64,000 nt of DNA from Clostridia bacterium (lineage in GTDB: Bacteria; Bacillota; Clostridia; RGIG6154): positions 62,001 through 126,000 of the forward strand of contig JAFQQW010000059.1 in assembly GCA_017410375.1 (NCBI GenBank), given 5' to 3'. Shown here in pieces: positions 9,527 through 17,297 of this stretch. The notes under the pieces are model-generated. The model was not told the DNA's origin and made no database searches. It was given only the letters and a program-made list of their open reading frames with translations. Numbering within the stretch: position 1 is the first letter of the stretch; each line of letters opens with the position of its first letter. The position numbers and the translations under genes are program-made.

Positions 9527-10144
9527 ATGGAACCTAACATCAACACACTTGTTTCGGTTATTAAGGCGCAGTTTCTGCTCAAAACCGAGGCATCGGGACG
9601 GCATATACATCTTTCCAAAACAGATGCCGAGTATCTGTTTGGTAAGGATTATCGGTTTTCCTATATCAAGGAGCTGTCACAGCCGGGACAGTTTGCCTGC
9701 ACCGAACGGGTCACTTTAAAAACCCCAAAAGGTGAACTGAAAAATGTCGCCATCCTGATGCCTTTCCGCAACCGCACGCAGGTGGAAATTTCCATGACCG
9801 ATGCAAAGCTTTTAGGCCTGAATCCACCCGTGCGTTTAAGCGGTGATATTGCCGATTCTCCCGGGCTTACCCTTTGTGTAAACGGCAAAGAACTAACCAT
9901 TCCCGAGGGGGTCATTGTGGCAAAACGGCACATTCACTTAACGCCCGAAACCGCAAACCGTCTACATGTTTCGGACAACGAAGCGGTACGCCTGAAAGTG
10001 TTCGGCTCGCGTCCCTTGCTTTTTGACGATACGGTGGTGCGTATAAGCAACGATTTTGCTGACCGGGTACATCTGGATTTTGACGAAGCCAATGCCTGCG
10101 GTTTGCATCCGGAAAGCTGTGCGGTTATTGTAAAAAAACTATGA
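9527..10144 (+). CDS. pduL: PduL-type phosphate acyltransferase (EutD role)
   Basis: A protein of 205 residues with the duplicated barrel of PduL: first half EASGRHIHLSKTDAEYLFG, second half AKRHIHLTPETANRLHVSD, each HIH supplying zinc ligands. It converts acetyl-CoA and phosphate to acetyl-phosphate and CoA, recycling CoA inside the shell. I prefer ATG 9527 to the in-frame GTG 9518, because AAGGAG (9513-9518) is 8 bases upstream of the ATG and the GTG would lie inside that site. It fills the place of the unrelated Pta-type EutD seen in Proteobacteria. The stop overlaps the next ATG. Confidence 0.92.
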   Translation: MEPNINTLVSVIKAQFLLKTEASGRHIHLSKTDAEYLFGKDYRFSYIKELSQPGQFACTERVTLKTPKGELKNVAILMPFRNRTQVEISMTDAKLLGLNPPVRLSGDIADSPGLTLCVNGKELTIPEGVIVAKRHIHLTPETANRLHVSDNEAVRLKVFGSRPLLFDDTVVRISNDFADRVHLDFDEANACGLHPESCAVIVKKL

Positions 10145-10608
10145 TTCAGAAAATCCTGGACATTTTATCTCTTCCCAAAACCTTAGTTGTCGGGGCGCAG
10201 ACGCGTACTTTTAACCCGTACACGCTGTTTTTACCCTTTCGGGAGGGAATGGATTATATGTATATTTTAATCACGCACCTTTCACCCTTTGAAAAACGGC
10301 GGATTGAATTGCAAGTGCCCTTTTCGCCGCAGGAAGAGCTGGTTGCCACATGGCTTATAAAAGGCAAGCCGGTATATGCCTTAGAGCAAGTGGCACTTTC
10401 GGGCGCAATTCCCATCCCCGACTGCACCACAAAGCTGATTACCGCTGAAAAAGCAAGGCTGTACCCCTTTAAAAAAATGTTTGTCCCCAAGGGCACGTGC
10501 ATCACCCATGCCGCCCGGGAAGAATCCATAGAATTTGAGGAATTTAATGTATGCGAACGGGAAAAGTATGCGGAAGTATTTGGGCAACTAAGAAACACGA
10601 ACAGCTAA
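10141..10608 (+). CDS. Unknown eut-operon protein with an EutT-type C-terminal module
   Basis: The 155-residue protein is not a family I can name with certainty. Residues 40-85 (MYILITHLSPFEKRRIEL ... LVATWLIKGKPVYALEQ) resemble, weakly, the LI-x-AL-x-x-GKPV segment of flavoproteins carried by some microcompartment loci. Residues 100-135 (KLITAEKARLYPF ... FVPKGTCITHAARE) match the module at the N-terminus of EutT in this operon (VITEQW ... FTVPSNCILTPSAKE). It overlaps the pduL stop by 4 bases and runs 58 bases into eutN. It may be a degenerate flavoprotein relative or an assembly factor. The operon position implies a compartment role, but the function is unknown. Confidence 0.7.
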   Translation: MIQKILDILSLPKTLVVGAQTRTFNPYTLFLPFREGMDYMYILITHLSPFEKRRIELQVPFSPQEELVATWLIKGKPVYALEQVALSGAIPIPDCTTKLITAEKARLYPFKKMFVPKGTCITHAAREESIEFEEFNVCEREKYAEVFGQLRNTNS

Positions 10609-10781
10609 ACGGTGCTAAATTTTTAGAGGTGGAATTAAGTGACGGCACAACCGTCATCGCTACCGACACCATCGGTGCAGGCATAGGAGACACGGTGCTT
10701 TTAACCTTTGGCAGACCTGCCTCGGATTTAAGCCCGTTTCCCACCGATATCGCCGTTTGCGGTATTGTAGATAAAACATAA
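10551..10781 (+). CDS. eutN: Microcompartment vertex protein EutN (BMC-P)
   Basis: A 76-residue EutN/CcmL protein that forms pentamers at shell vertices. The start MRTGKVCGSIWATKKHEQLNG matches the family start G-K-V-x-G-x-x-W-A-T-x-K-x-x-x-L-x-G, and ATDTIGAGIGDTVLLTFG is the conserved middle. Because the first residues are conserved, the start at 10551 is real and the gene overlaps the preceding gene by 58 bases in another frame, an unusually long overlap. It is slightly shorter than typical (85-95), ending at GIVDKT. Confidence 0.93.
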   Translation: MRTGKVCGSIWATKKHEQLNGAKFLEVELSDGTTVIATDTIGAGIGDTVLLTFGRPASDLSPFPTDIAVCGIVDKT

Positions 10782-10794
10782 GGGAGGTTTTCCT

Positions 10795-11874
10795 TTGAGT
10801 ATCAACGAAATCATTATTTATATCATGGCTTTGTTTATGGCAATCGGTGCGATAGACCGCATTTTCGGAAACAAACTGGGTCTTGGCGCGCAGTTTGAAG
10901 AGGGCATTACCGCCATCGGCGCCCTTGCTCTTTCCATGGTGGGGATTATCACCCTCGCCCCGGTCATTGCAAAGGTGTTAGAGCCGGTTATTGTACCTGT
11001 CTTTGATATTTTCGGTGCAGACCCTGCCATGTTTGCAGGCTCTGTGCTTGCCAACGACATGGGCGGTGCGCCTTTAGCCGTTGAGCTTGCCCGCACCCCC
11101 GAGGCAGCACAGTTTGGCGGTCTAATTGTAGGGGCAATGCTTGGACCTACCATTGTGTTTACCATTCCGATTGCTTTAGGGCTTGTGGAAAGCAAAGACC
11201 GTAAATTCTTAGCAAAAGGGGTGCTTGCAGGGGTTATCACCATCCCCGTCGGTTCGTTTGTCGGCGGACTTGTTGCAGGGTTCCCTGTTATGATGATAAT
11301 CAGGAACCTCATTCCAATTGTACTGTTTGCCCTTCTGATTGCCTTAGGACTCTGGAAACTGGAACGATTTATGATTAAAGGTTTCTCGGTTTTCGGCAGG
11401 TTTGTGGTCATCGTCATCACCATTGGTCTTGCGGCAGGCATCATCGAATCCCTTACGGGTATTGTCCTGATTAAAGGCTTAAATCCGCTGTCCGAGGGCT
11501 TTGAAATTGTGGCAGACATTGCCATTGTTTTAGCAGGTGCCTTTCCCTTGGTTTACGCCATTACAAAAATTTTCCGCAAACCGCTTCTCGGCTTGGGAAA
11601 ACTTTTAAAAATGAATGATGTGGCGGCTGCAGGCATGGTTGCAAGTCTTGCCAACAGCATTCCGATGTTTAACATGGTTAAAGACATGGACAACCGCGGT
11701 AAGGTTTTAAATTTCGCCTTTGCCACCTCTGCCGCCTTTGTGTTCGGGGACCATTTAGGCTTTACCGCAGGGTTTGATTCTACCATGATTACCCCCATGA
11801 TTGTGGGCAAGCTCGTGGCAGGGATTACCGCTGTGCTTCTCGCCCATTTCATGACCCGAAAGGAGAATGCGTAA
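10795..11874 (+). CDS. eutH: Ethanolamine transporter EutH
   Basis: A 359-residue integral membrane protein with about ten hydrophobic segments, matching EutH. Conserved stretches include FGADPAMFAGSVLANDMGGA near residue 80 and FVFGDHLGFTAGFD near residue 315. It imports ethanolamine. The start is TTG 10795, supported by AGGGAGG at 10781-10787 seven bases upstream; there is no ATG in frame before the conserved first helix. Confidence 0.94.
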   Translation: MSINEIIIYIMALFMAIGAIDRIFGNKLGLGAQFEEGITAIGALALSMVGIITLAPVIAKVLEPVIVPVFDIFGADPAMFAGSVLANDMGGAPLAVELARTPEAAQFGGLIVGAMLGPTIVFTIPIALGLVESKDRKFLAKGVLAGVITIPVGSFVGGLVAGFPVMMIIRNLIPIVLFALLIALGLWKLERFMIKGFSVFGRFVVIVITIGLAAGIIESLTGIVLIKGLNPLSEGFEIVADIAIVLAGAFPLVYAITKIFRKPLLGLGKLLKMNDVAAAGMVASLANSIPMFNMVKDMDNRGKVLNFAFATSAAFVFGDHLGFTAGFDSTMITPMIVGKLVAGITAVLLAHFMTRKENA

Positions 11875-11875
11875 T

Positions 11876-12301
11876 ATGGAAATTGACAAAAGTATTATCG
11901 AAGCCATTATAAAGCAGGTGCTTAACGAGCAACAAAGCAAAGAGAGCGTTCTCGCCTTTTCTCCCCTTTCAGAACACATCACTGAAGCCCATCGCTTAGA
12001 TACGGGAAATCCGTCCCACAAAGTGTACACAAAGGATTTGCTCACCTTAGAACAAAGTCCGCATTTGGGCTTTGGCGTAATGGAAATGCATAAAACCACC
12101 TTTGACTGGACTTTAAACTATGCCGAAATCGACGTGGTTTTAGAAGGTACACTCTCCATCATCCAAAACGGATGCACCAAAACTGCAAAGCAAGGGGAAG
12201 CACTCTATATTCCAAAAGGCTCGACCATCCAATTCTCCGTCCCCGACCACGCAAAATTTCTCTACATCACCTATCCCGCCGACTGGCAAAATCAACCTTA
12301 A
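11876..12301 (+). CDS. eutQ: EutQ cupin protein
   Basis: A protein of 141 residues, the last gene of the operon. The first 18 residues (MEIDKSIIEAIIKQVLNE) form an amphipathic helix of encapsulation-peptide type, then a linker, then an EutQ cupin (YAEIDVVLEGTLSIIQNG ... QGEALYIPKGSTIQFSVPD). EutQ is reported to have acetate kinase activity and to help assembly of the shell. ATG 11876 is preferred over the upstream in-frame ATG 11867 because AAAGGAG (11859-11865) is spaced 10 bases from it but only 1 from 11867. Confidence 0.9.
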   Translation: MEIDKSIIEAIIKQVLNEQQSKESVLAFSPLSEHITEAHRLDTGNPSHKVYTKDLLTLEQSPHLGFGVMEMHKTTFDWTLNYAEIDVVLEGTLSIIQNGCTKTAKQGEALYIPKGSTIQFSVPDHAKFLYITYPADWQNQP

Positions 12302-12303
12302 AA

Positions 12304-12327
12304 AAAGACCGCTTCCGCGGTCTTTTT
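12304..12327. terminator. Bidirectional terminator between eutQ and the SLH gene
   Basis: AAAGACCGC and GCGGTCTTT pair around a TTCC loop, with A-runs on the left and T-runs on the right. The hairpin begins two bases after the eutQ stop and ends two bases before the convergent SLH gene stop, so one hairpin serves both. Confidence 0.93.
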
Positions 12328-12328
12328 C

Positions 12329-12958
12329 TTATTGGAATTGCATGCGCAATGTCTTATGCTCTGCACCGTTTCCGTCCAGTATCACATAAAGCTGAGAGCC
12401 GTCTGCTTCGGTTTTTTCCTCCATAATCGGAACATCCAAAGCATTGGCAAAAAGCTCTGCCGCATCCTGCCTTACCGCAGGCGTTTGGATTGCAAACTGC
12501 ATGTCTTTTGTTAATCCGAACTGTGCCGCAGCCGCAGTAAAGCCTGCAGGATATCCGCCGCGCCCCATTGCCAGCGGTTCATACCCCAACAGACAAACCA
12601 ACATTTTCACCAACTCTTCGTTGGTGATATTCGCTTCGGGATTGAAATTACCGTTCTCGTCGCCCACAATAATACCTGCCCGGCTTGCCGCACCGATATA
12701 CCCGTATGCCCAATGCGAGGGTTGTACATCCGGGAACACATCCGTTTCAACCTGCTCCAGATTCCCCAGAACACAAAGCATTTTTGCCGCTTCTGCACGG
12801 GTAATGGTATCAGAAAGACGCAAATTCCCATCCGGATCCCCACACATAATACCGTAATTTTTCAAATCCGTTAAATCTGTTTCGGTCGGCTCTGCCTGCA
12901 CTGCAATACATAAAAACAGCATCACCAAAACCAAAGCTAAACATAATTTTTTCATCAT
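12329..12958 (-). CDS. Secreted protein with S-layer homology (SLH) repeats
   Basis: A 209-residue protein with a signal peptide (KKLCLALVLVMLFLCIAVQA) and SLH repeats: YGIMCGDPDGNLRLSDTITRAEAAKMLC, then FPDVQPSHWAYGYIGAASRAGIIVGDENG...ITNEELVKMLVCLLGY, and a weaker third unit. SLH domains hold proteins to secondary cell-wall polymer. It is separated from the blaR1-like gene upstream by only 9 bases and is probably its operon partner, so an antirepressor-controlled surface function is likely. No catalytic domain is visible. Confidence 0.85.
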   Translation of the reverse strand: MMKKLCLALVLVMLFLCIAVQAEPTETDLTDLKNYGIMCGDPDGNLRLSDTITRAEAAKMLCVLGNLEQVETDVFPDVQPSHWAYGYIGAASRAGIIVGDENGNFNPEANITNEELVKMLVCLLGYEPLAMGRGGYPAGFTAAAAQFGLTKDMQFAIQTPAVRQDAAELFANALDVPIMEEKTEADGSQLYVILDGNGAEHKTLRMQFQ

Positions 12959-12967
12959 TTATCCTCC

Positions 12968-14368
12968 TTAATAAACCGTATACGTTCCCTCAACCATCCA
13001 GGTAGCATCGGTATATCCGTCTACCGCTACATCATATACCTTATCCGCTTCAAAGCCCGAGAACACATACTCCGTTCCTTCCTTTGCCACAACGCTCATG
13101 CCTTCCACCTCTGCACCGGTCTCGCTTTCATAAAAACGAATATGCACCAACTGCTCTGCGTTCAGTGAAAACTGCATGGCAATTTCTCCGCTTTCACTTG
13201 GCTGAATTTCTTCCATCACACTTTCACAGTTGTCTTTGTAGCTGAGTGTCGCTGTGCGTCCAACCGGCTCAGATACAATTTCATTTTCTTGCGGTAACGG
13301 ATTAACAGCTTGAGTCGTTTCTGTCGGCAAAGCAATCGTCTCTTCTTCTGAAACCTGTGCCGATTCTGTTTCCGCCGGCTCCGGATAAGCAAGACTTTCT
13401 ACCGACTCTTCTGTTTTGGCATTTGACACCTTGCTTTTTTTGTCTTGCTGTAAATTCTTTTCAATTTCCGGTATCTGTGTTTTGGCGGGCAATGCATTGG
13501 TACCCAGCACAACACATATTAACAGCACCGACACAACACCCGATGCCGTTAGAAACTTTCCCGCTCTTTGTTTTTTCAGCAAAGCCTGAACCCTCTTTTT
13601 AACAGAACAGCTTCCAAAGCATATAGGCGTTGCCTTTACAGAACGCTTTTTATCCGCTCCCGATACCAATGCCAGCAAATAGGATTTCGTTTCCCCATCC
13701 GAAAGTGAATCGGTTACACAGGCATCGCACACTTGCTCCATATCCGTTTCATACAGATAGTAAAAAATCCAGACCGCAGGGTTGAACCAATGCACCGAAA
13801 GTATAAAATACGCCAAAAGCTTAAACAGATAGTCTCTGCGCCGAATATGCATCTGCTCATGACGCAATATATGCGGAATAAACACCTCGTCCTCGCCATG
13901 CGGTATGTAGATTTTAGGTTTTATAACGCCTATCACAAAGGATATTGGCATTTCGGATACATAATACCCGTCTTTTTTCACAGCAAACCGTAGCTTTCTC
14001 TTTAAATTGAAATAGTCCCAAACACCTTTCCCCAGCATCAGGAGTACACCGCTTCCCCAAAGCAATGTCAACACATCCGCTTTTGCCGCTTTGTTTTCTG
14101 TTTCTGTTGCAAGTGCAATGCTCTTTTCTGTCGGTTGCATAACAAGCGTAATGGCAGCCTGTTTCTCAACCGCATTAAACAGGCTCAAAGGACTGTCCGC
14201 ACTTACAGGACACAGCAAGCGAAATGCCACCACAAGCCAAAGCCAGATTAAAACAGTCCGCGGTATGCCTGCCTTTTGCAGAAGTGCTTTCAACAAAAGC
14301 ATCAAAATCCCTACCACAGTACCGACTAAGGACATCCGGAACAATGCTTCAAATACACCGTTTACCAT
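12968..14368 (-). CDS. BlaR1/MecR1-family M56 membrane metallopeptidase, no penicillin-binding sensor
   Basis: A 466-residue protein. Transmembrane segments lie at about residues 8-30, 38-53 and 97-118, then the zinc site H170-E-Q-M-H174 with ILRHEQMHIRRRDYL, then NPAVWIFYYLYETDMEQVCDACV, all typical of the M56 domain. A further membrane segment (about 277-297) leads into an extracellular part rich in E, T and P. The last about 75 residues look like a small beta domain. The penicillin-binding domain of true BlaR1 is absent, so the inducer is unknown. The start follows the BlaI gene stop with no gap. Confidence 0.88.
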   Translation of the reverse strand: MVNGVFEALFRMSLVGTVVGILMLLLKALLQKAGIPRTVLIWLWLVVAFRLLCPVSADSPLSLFNAVEKQAAITLVMQPTEKSIALATETENKAAKADVLTLLWGSGVLLMLGKGVWDYFNLKRKLRFAVKKDGYYVSEMPISFVIGVIKPKIYIPHGEDEVFIPHILRHEQMHIRRRDYLFKLLAYFILSVHWFNPAVWIFYYLYETDMEQVCDACVTDSLSDGETKSYLLALVSGADKKRSVKATPICFGSCSVKKRVQALLKKQRAGKFLTASGVVSVLLICVVLGTNALPAKTQIPEIEKNLQQDKKSKVSNAKTEESVESLAYPEPAETESAQVSEEETIALPTETTQAVNPLPQENEIVSEPVGRTATLSYKDNCESVMEEIQPSESGEIAMQFSLNAEQLVHIRFYESETGAEVEGMSVVAKEGTEYVFSGFEADKVYDVAVDGYTDATWMVEGTYTVY

Positions 14369-14734
14369 TTATTTGTCCCCCATTTTGCGGTCAATCAGCT
14401 TTCGGATTTCCTCTGCCTCTTCAGCGGTTAAGCTTCTGTCTCGCATAAAAGCGGCAACAAACGCAGGCAAAGACCCCTCAAAGGTGTTTTCCACCACAAA
14501 GGTGCTTTCAAAGGACTCTGCCTCTGCCCGCGGTATACAGGACGAAACCACACTGTTTTCGTTTTTCAGATATCCCTTTTCTGCCATTTTTTTAACCATT
14601 GTGTAGGTGGTAGACTTTTTCCAGCCCAGTGTTTCCAGACAGATTTTCACCAGATCCCCCGACTGCACCGGCTCGTTATCCCATACCACCGACATAAATT
14701 TAAAATCACTCACACAAAGCTTTGTTTGCTCCAT
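14369..14734 (-). CDS. BlaI/MecI/CopY-family transcriptional repressor
   Basis: A 121-residue winged-helix repressor: LCVSDFKFMSVVWDNEPVQ, WKKSTTYTMVKKMAEKGYL (recognition helix and wing) and a C-terminal dimerisation helix ending LTAEEAEEIRKLIDRKMGDK. It is the first gene of a blaI-blaR1-SLH operon. Two perfect palindromes in its own promoter (14757-14770 and 14780-14795) point to autorepression relieved by cleavage through the M56 protease. Confidence 0.93.
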   Translation of the reverse strand: MEQTKLCVSDFKFMSVVWDNEPVQSGDLVKICLETLGWKKSTTYTMVKKMAEKGYLKNENSVVSSCIPRAEAESFESTFVVENTFEGSLPAFVAAFMRDRSLTAEEAEEIRKLIDRKMGDK

Positions 14735-14756
14735 TTTTACCTCCCCTTTTTGTTGG

Positions 14757-14807
14757 TCTATAGCTATAGATTGATTTTAGTCTATCACAATAGACCGATT
14801 TTGTCAA
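14757..14807 (-). promoter_or_regulatory. blaI-blaR1-SLH promoter with two palindromic operators
   Basis: On the - strand, TTGACA (14802-14807) and TAGACT (14779-14784) are separated by 17 bases. One palindrome, GTCTAT-4-ATAGAC at 14780-14795, lies between the boxes and covers most of the -10. A second, the perfect 14-mer TCTATAGCTATAGA at 14757-14770, lies downstream. Centres are 24 bases apart, close to two helical turns plus, as expected for cooperative repressor dimers. The half-site TCTAT differs from the TACA-type half-sites of staphylococcal BlaI. Confidence 0.85.
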
Positions 14808-14814
14808 CCCCAAA

Positions 14815-14841
14815 ATAAAAAAATCCCCAAAAAAGGGATTT
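14815..14841 (-). terminator. Terminator of the AraC gene at 14842
   Basis: On the - strand, AAATCCC and GGGATTT pair around a 7-base loop and are followed by a T-rich stretch, immediately after the stop codon of the AraC-family gene. Confidence 0.85.
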
Positions 14842-15588
14842 TTAAATATTGCGTATTCTGTTTTGTTTCATATATTCGGTAGGGGTCATTCCCGTTTTTT
14901 GCTTGAATGCACGGCAGAAGTGATACGGACTTGCAAATCCGCACTTTTGCGCTATGGCTGTGTTTTTGAGTGTGCCTTCACTTAAAAGCTGTTTGGCATG
15001 ACTTAAACGCAAATCCAATATAAACTGCTTTGGAGTTACACCAAACTTTTTCACAAAAAGCTTTCTGAAATACACCTCGCTGATATAACACTTGCTTGCA
15101 AGCTCCCCATTGGAAAGCCCCGGATTCATAAAATTCTGTTCAATATACCGTATCGCAGGGGTCAGTATGCTGTTTTCACTTTGTCCGAACAGCTCGTGTA
15201 GCATCCGATAGAAAATATGCATAACCTCAAAGCTGTTTCCCTCTACCAATGACAATGCCCGTATTTTATCAAACTGGCGCAAAAACCATTCTTCATTCTG
15301 AATGGGAATCACCATAAATTCATCGGTAAATTCTTCGGTACAGGAAAAGTTAATAAGCTGAAAAACGCCTGTTTTGTTGCCGTATAAACTATAGCTCTGC
15401 CCTTTTGGCAGAATGACTGCAACGCCCTGCTCCTGTACATAATTTTTGCCGTTATGCGTATAAGTAATCTGTCCGCCCGTACAAAAGCTTAAGCCGTAAC
15501 ACTTACGGTTGACCATTTTGTCAACTCTTCCTTTTGCCGACGGAACAAGCATCGCCACCGGCATATCGCTCACAAAAATAGGTTTCAT
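14842..15588 (-). CDS. AraC-family transcriptional regulator
   Basis: A 248-residue regulator. The N-terminal half is a cupin-like sensor (GGQITYTHNGKNYVQEQGVAVILPKG). The C-terminal about 100 residues carry two helix-turn-helix units ending in the AraC signature TAIAQKCGFASPYHFCRAFKQKTGMTPTEY. It is divergent from the SDR/AroD-like operon at 15746 with a 157-base shared region, so it is the likely local regulator of that operon; the signal is unknown. Confidence 0.92.
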   Translation of the reverse strand: MKPIFVSDMPVAMLVPSAKGRVDKMVNRKCYGLSFCTGGQITYTHNGKNYVQEQGVAVILPKGQSYSLYGNKTGVFQLINFSCTEEFTDEFMVIPIQNEEWFLRQFDKIRALSLVEGNSFEVMHIFYRMLHELFGQSENSILTPAIRYIEQNFMNPGLSNGELASKCYISEVYFRKLFVKKFGVTPKQFILDLRLSHAKQLLSEGTLKNTAIAQKCGFASPYHFCRAFKQKTGMTPTEYMKQNRIRNI

Positions 15589-15605
15589 ACTTTCACCTCA
15601 AGCCC

Positions 15606-15633
15606 ATTATATCATTTCCTGCAAAAAAATCAA
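15606..15633 (-). promoter_or_regulatory. Promoter of the AraC gene at 14842-15588
   Basis: TTGATT (15628-15633) and TATAAT (15606-15611) on the - strand with a 16-base spacer, about 20 bases before the start codon and its GAGGTGAAAG ribosome site. Confidence 0.7.
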
Positions 15634-15686
15634 TATTTTTCTTACAAAGAAGTATCGAAAATGTTAATTTTGTATCATATTTAGCA

Positions 15687-15715
15687 TTGCTGTCCTAAAA
15701 AAACAGTTTTATAAT
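15687..15715 (+). promoter_or_regulatory. Promoter of the SDR/AroD-like operon
   Basis: TTGCTG (15687-15692), a 17-base spacer, then a perfect TATAAT (15710-15715). A strong ribosome site AAGGAGGGG (15731-15739) lies before the ATG at 15746. Confidence 0.85.
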
Positions 15716-15745
15716 GAAAGTATAAAATTTAAGGAGGGGTTTAAA

Positions 15746-16507
15746 ATGGATTTTACAGGTAAAACAGCAATATCTACAGGTGCCGCTTCAGGCATGGGTT
15801 TACTTTTCGCACAAAACTTTGCTTCTTTAGGCGGCAACGTAGTGCTTTGCGATGTAAACACCGAGGTTTTAGAACAGGAAGTTGAAAAAATCAATCAGCA
15901 GGGCAAAGGCAAAGCTATTGGTTTGTATTGTGATGTGCGTGACTATCAGAATGTATGTCAGGCGCGTGACAAAGCGGTAGAGGCTTTTGGCTCTATTGAT
16001 GTAATGGCAAACTTTGCAGGCGGTACTGCAGTGCGTATGCAAAAAGTAGACCGTACCCAATATCCTGAATTTCCCGATGTGCCCATTGACGTATACGACT
16101 GGGGCATTGATGTAAATTTAAAAGGACCTTTTTATTTTGCCCATGCGGTATTAAAACAGATGCGCACGCAAAAAAGCGGTCTGATTATTAACATCGGCTC
16201 AATCACAGGTCAGGAAGGTGACGGCTACGGTATGGACTACCCCACCTCCAAAGCAGGTCTTATGTTTGGTCTGACCAAATCCATCGCCCAATTCGGCGCA
16301 AAACATAACATCCGTTGTGTTTGCGTATCCCCCGGTCCCGTACTTACAAGAGCTGCCATGGCAAGTATGCCCACCCTTTTGGGCAGAGCGGCAGAACCAC
16401 AGGAAATTATTGATTTGGTTTTGTTTATTGCGTCTGAAAAAGGACAATTTATCAACGGCGAAAACATTATGATTGACGGCGGCAGAAACGCGATGAAAAG
16501 AGGATAA
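15746..16507 (+). CDS. Short-chain dehydrogenase/reductase (SDR)
   Basis: A 253-residue classical SDR: cofactor motif TGAASGMG at residues 11-18, D38 of VLCDVN suggesting NAD(H) preference, catalytic YPTSK, and the SPGPV loop. It opens an operon with the AroD-like gene (7-base gap) and a second SDR. Its substrate is unknown; with the neighbours it may oxidise a polyol, quinate-like or sugar-acid substrate. It is not closely similar to the second SDR, since this one has a long insert between the NAG-like motif (NFAGG) and the catalytic region. Confidence 0.9.
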   Translation: MDFTGKTAISTGAASGMGLLFAQNFASLGGNVVLCDVNTEVLEQEVEKINQQGKGKAIGLYCDVRDYQNVCQARDKAVEAFGSIDVMANFAGGTAVRMQKVDRTQYPEFPDVPIDVYDWGIDVNLKGPFYFAHAVLKQMRTQKSGLIINIGSITGQEGDGYGMDYPTSKAGLMFGLTKSIAQFGAKHNIRCVCVSPGPVLTRAAMASMPTLLGRAAEPQEIIDLVLFIASEKGQFINGENIMIDGGRNAMKRG

Positions 16508-16514
16508 AGAAAAT

Positions 16515-17285
16515 ATGAAAGCTACATTTTTAAATTATGAAAAACCGCTTCTTTGTGCTATGATACAGGCGACGACACCCGAGAAAGCCATTAAAAAAAT
16601 AAAAGATTCATTGGCTGACGGTGCTGAAGCATTGGGCATTCAGCTTTGCAAGTTCAAAAAAGAATACCGCACCAAAGAAATTTTAAAAGAAATTTTTGAT
16701 GCCTGCGAAGGCAAACCCATTTATGTAACAAGCTACCGCCACAGCGAAAGTGAAGGCTATACCGACGACGAGTGTGCCGCTCTTTTGCTCCTGGCAGTAG
16801 ATGCAGGCGCTACCCTTTGTGATGTGATGGGCGACATGTATGCCCGGGACACCTACTACGAGCTTACCCGAAACGAAGAAGCTATCCAAAAGCAGAAAGC
16901 TTTGATTGACGAAATTCATAAGCGTGGCGGTGAAGTTTTAATGTCCAGCCACACCATGAAAAACATTTCTACGGGCGAGTGCGAAATGATTGCAAAGGCA
17001 CATTATGAACGCGGTGCGGATATCAGTAAAATTGTAAACACCGCCAACACCAAATCGGAAATACCTCAATACATACAGGCAATCCAGAATATCATCACCC
17101 AAAACCCGGACAAAAAACTTTTGTTACTCGTATCGGGCGAAGGACAGATTATCCGCTATATCGGACCAAACTTTGGTGTTTGCATGTATCTTTGCGTTGC
17201 ATATCACGGCGAACTGGATACACCGCAACAGCCTGTCCTTAAATCATTAAAGCAAATCCGCGATAACATCCGATTTGATATTTAA
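16515..17285 (+). CDS. Divergent type I 3-dehydroquinate dehydratase-like protein (AroD fold)
   Basis: A 256-residue TIM-barrel protein with AroD hallmarks: VLMSSHTMKN with H146 and GADISKIVNTANT with the Schiff-base lysine K172 (H143 and K170 in enteric AroD), and a C-terminal LLLLVSGEGQIIRYIGPNFG like the phosphate/substrate loop region. The usual E-x-R-x-D substrate signature of strand 2 is replaced by GIQLCKF, so the substrate may differ from 3-dehydroquinate. It lies between two SDR genes and downstream of an AraC regulator, which suggests a catabolic role, not aromatic biosynthesis. Confidence 0.75.
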   Translation: MKATFLNYEKPLLCAMIQATTPEKAIKKIKDSLADGAEALGIQLCKFKKEYRTKEILKEIFDACEGKPIYVTSYRHSESEGYTDDECAALLLLAVDAGATLCDVMGDMYARDTYYELTRNEEAIQKQKALIDEIHKRGGEVLMSSHTMKNISTGECEMIAKAHYERGADISKIVNTANTKSEIPQYIQAIQNIITQNPDKKLLLLVSGEGQIIRYIGPNFGVCMYLCVAYHGELDTPQQPVLKSLKQIRDNIRFDI

Positions 17286-17297
17286 GGAGGAAATATT

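Noticed and set aside
12968-14734. Beta-lactam resistance regulator
   Set aside because: The penicillin-binding sensor domain is missing and there is no beta-lactamase or PBP gene nearby.
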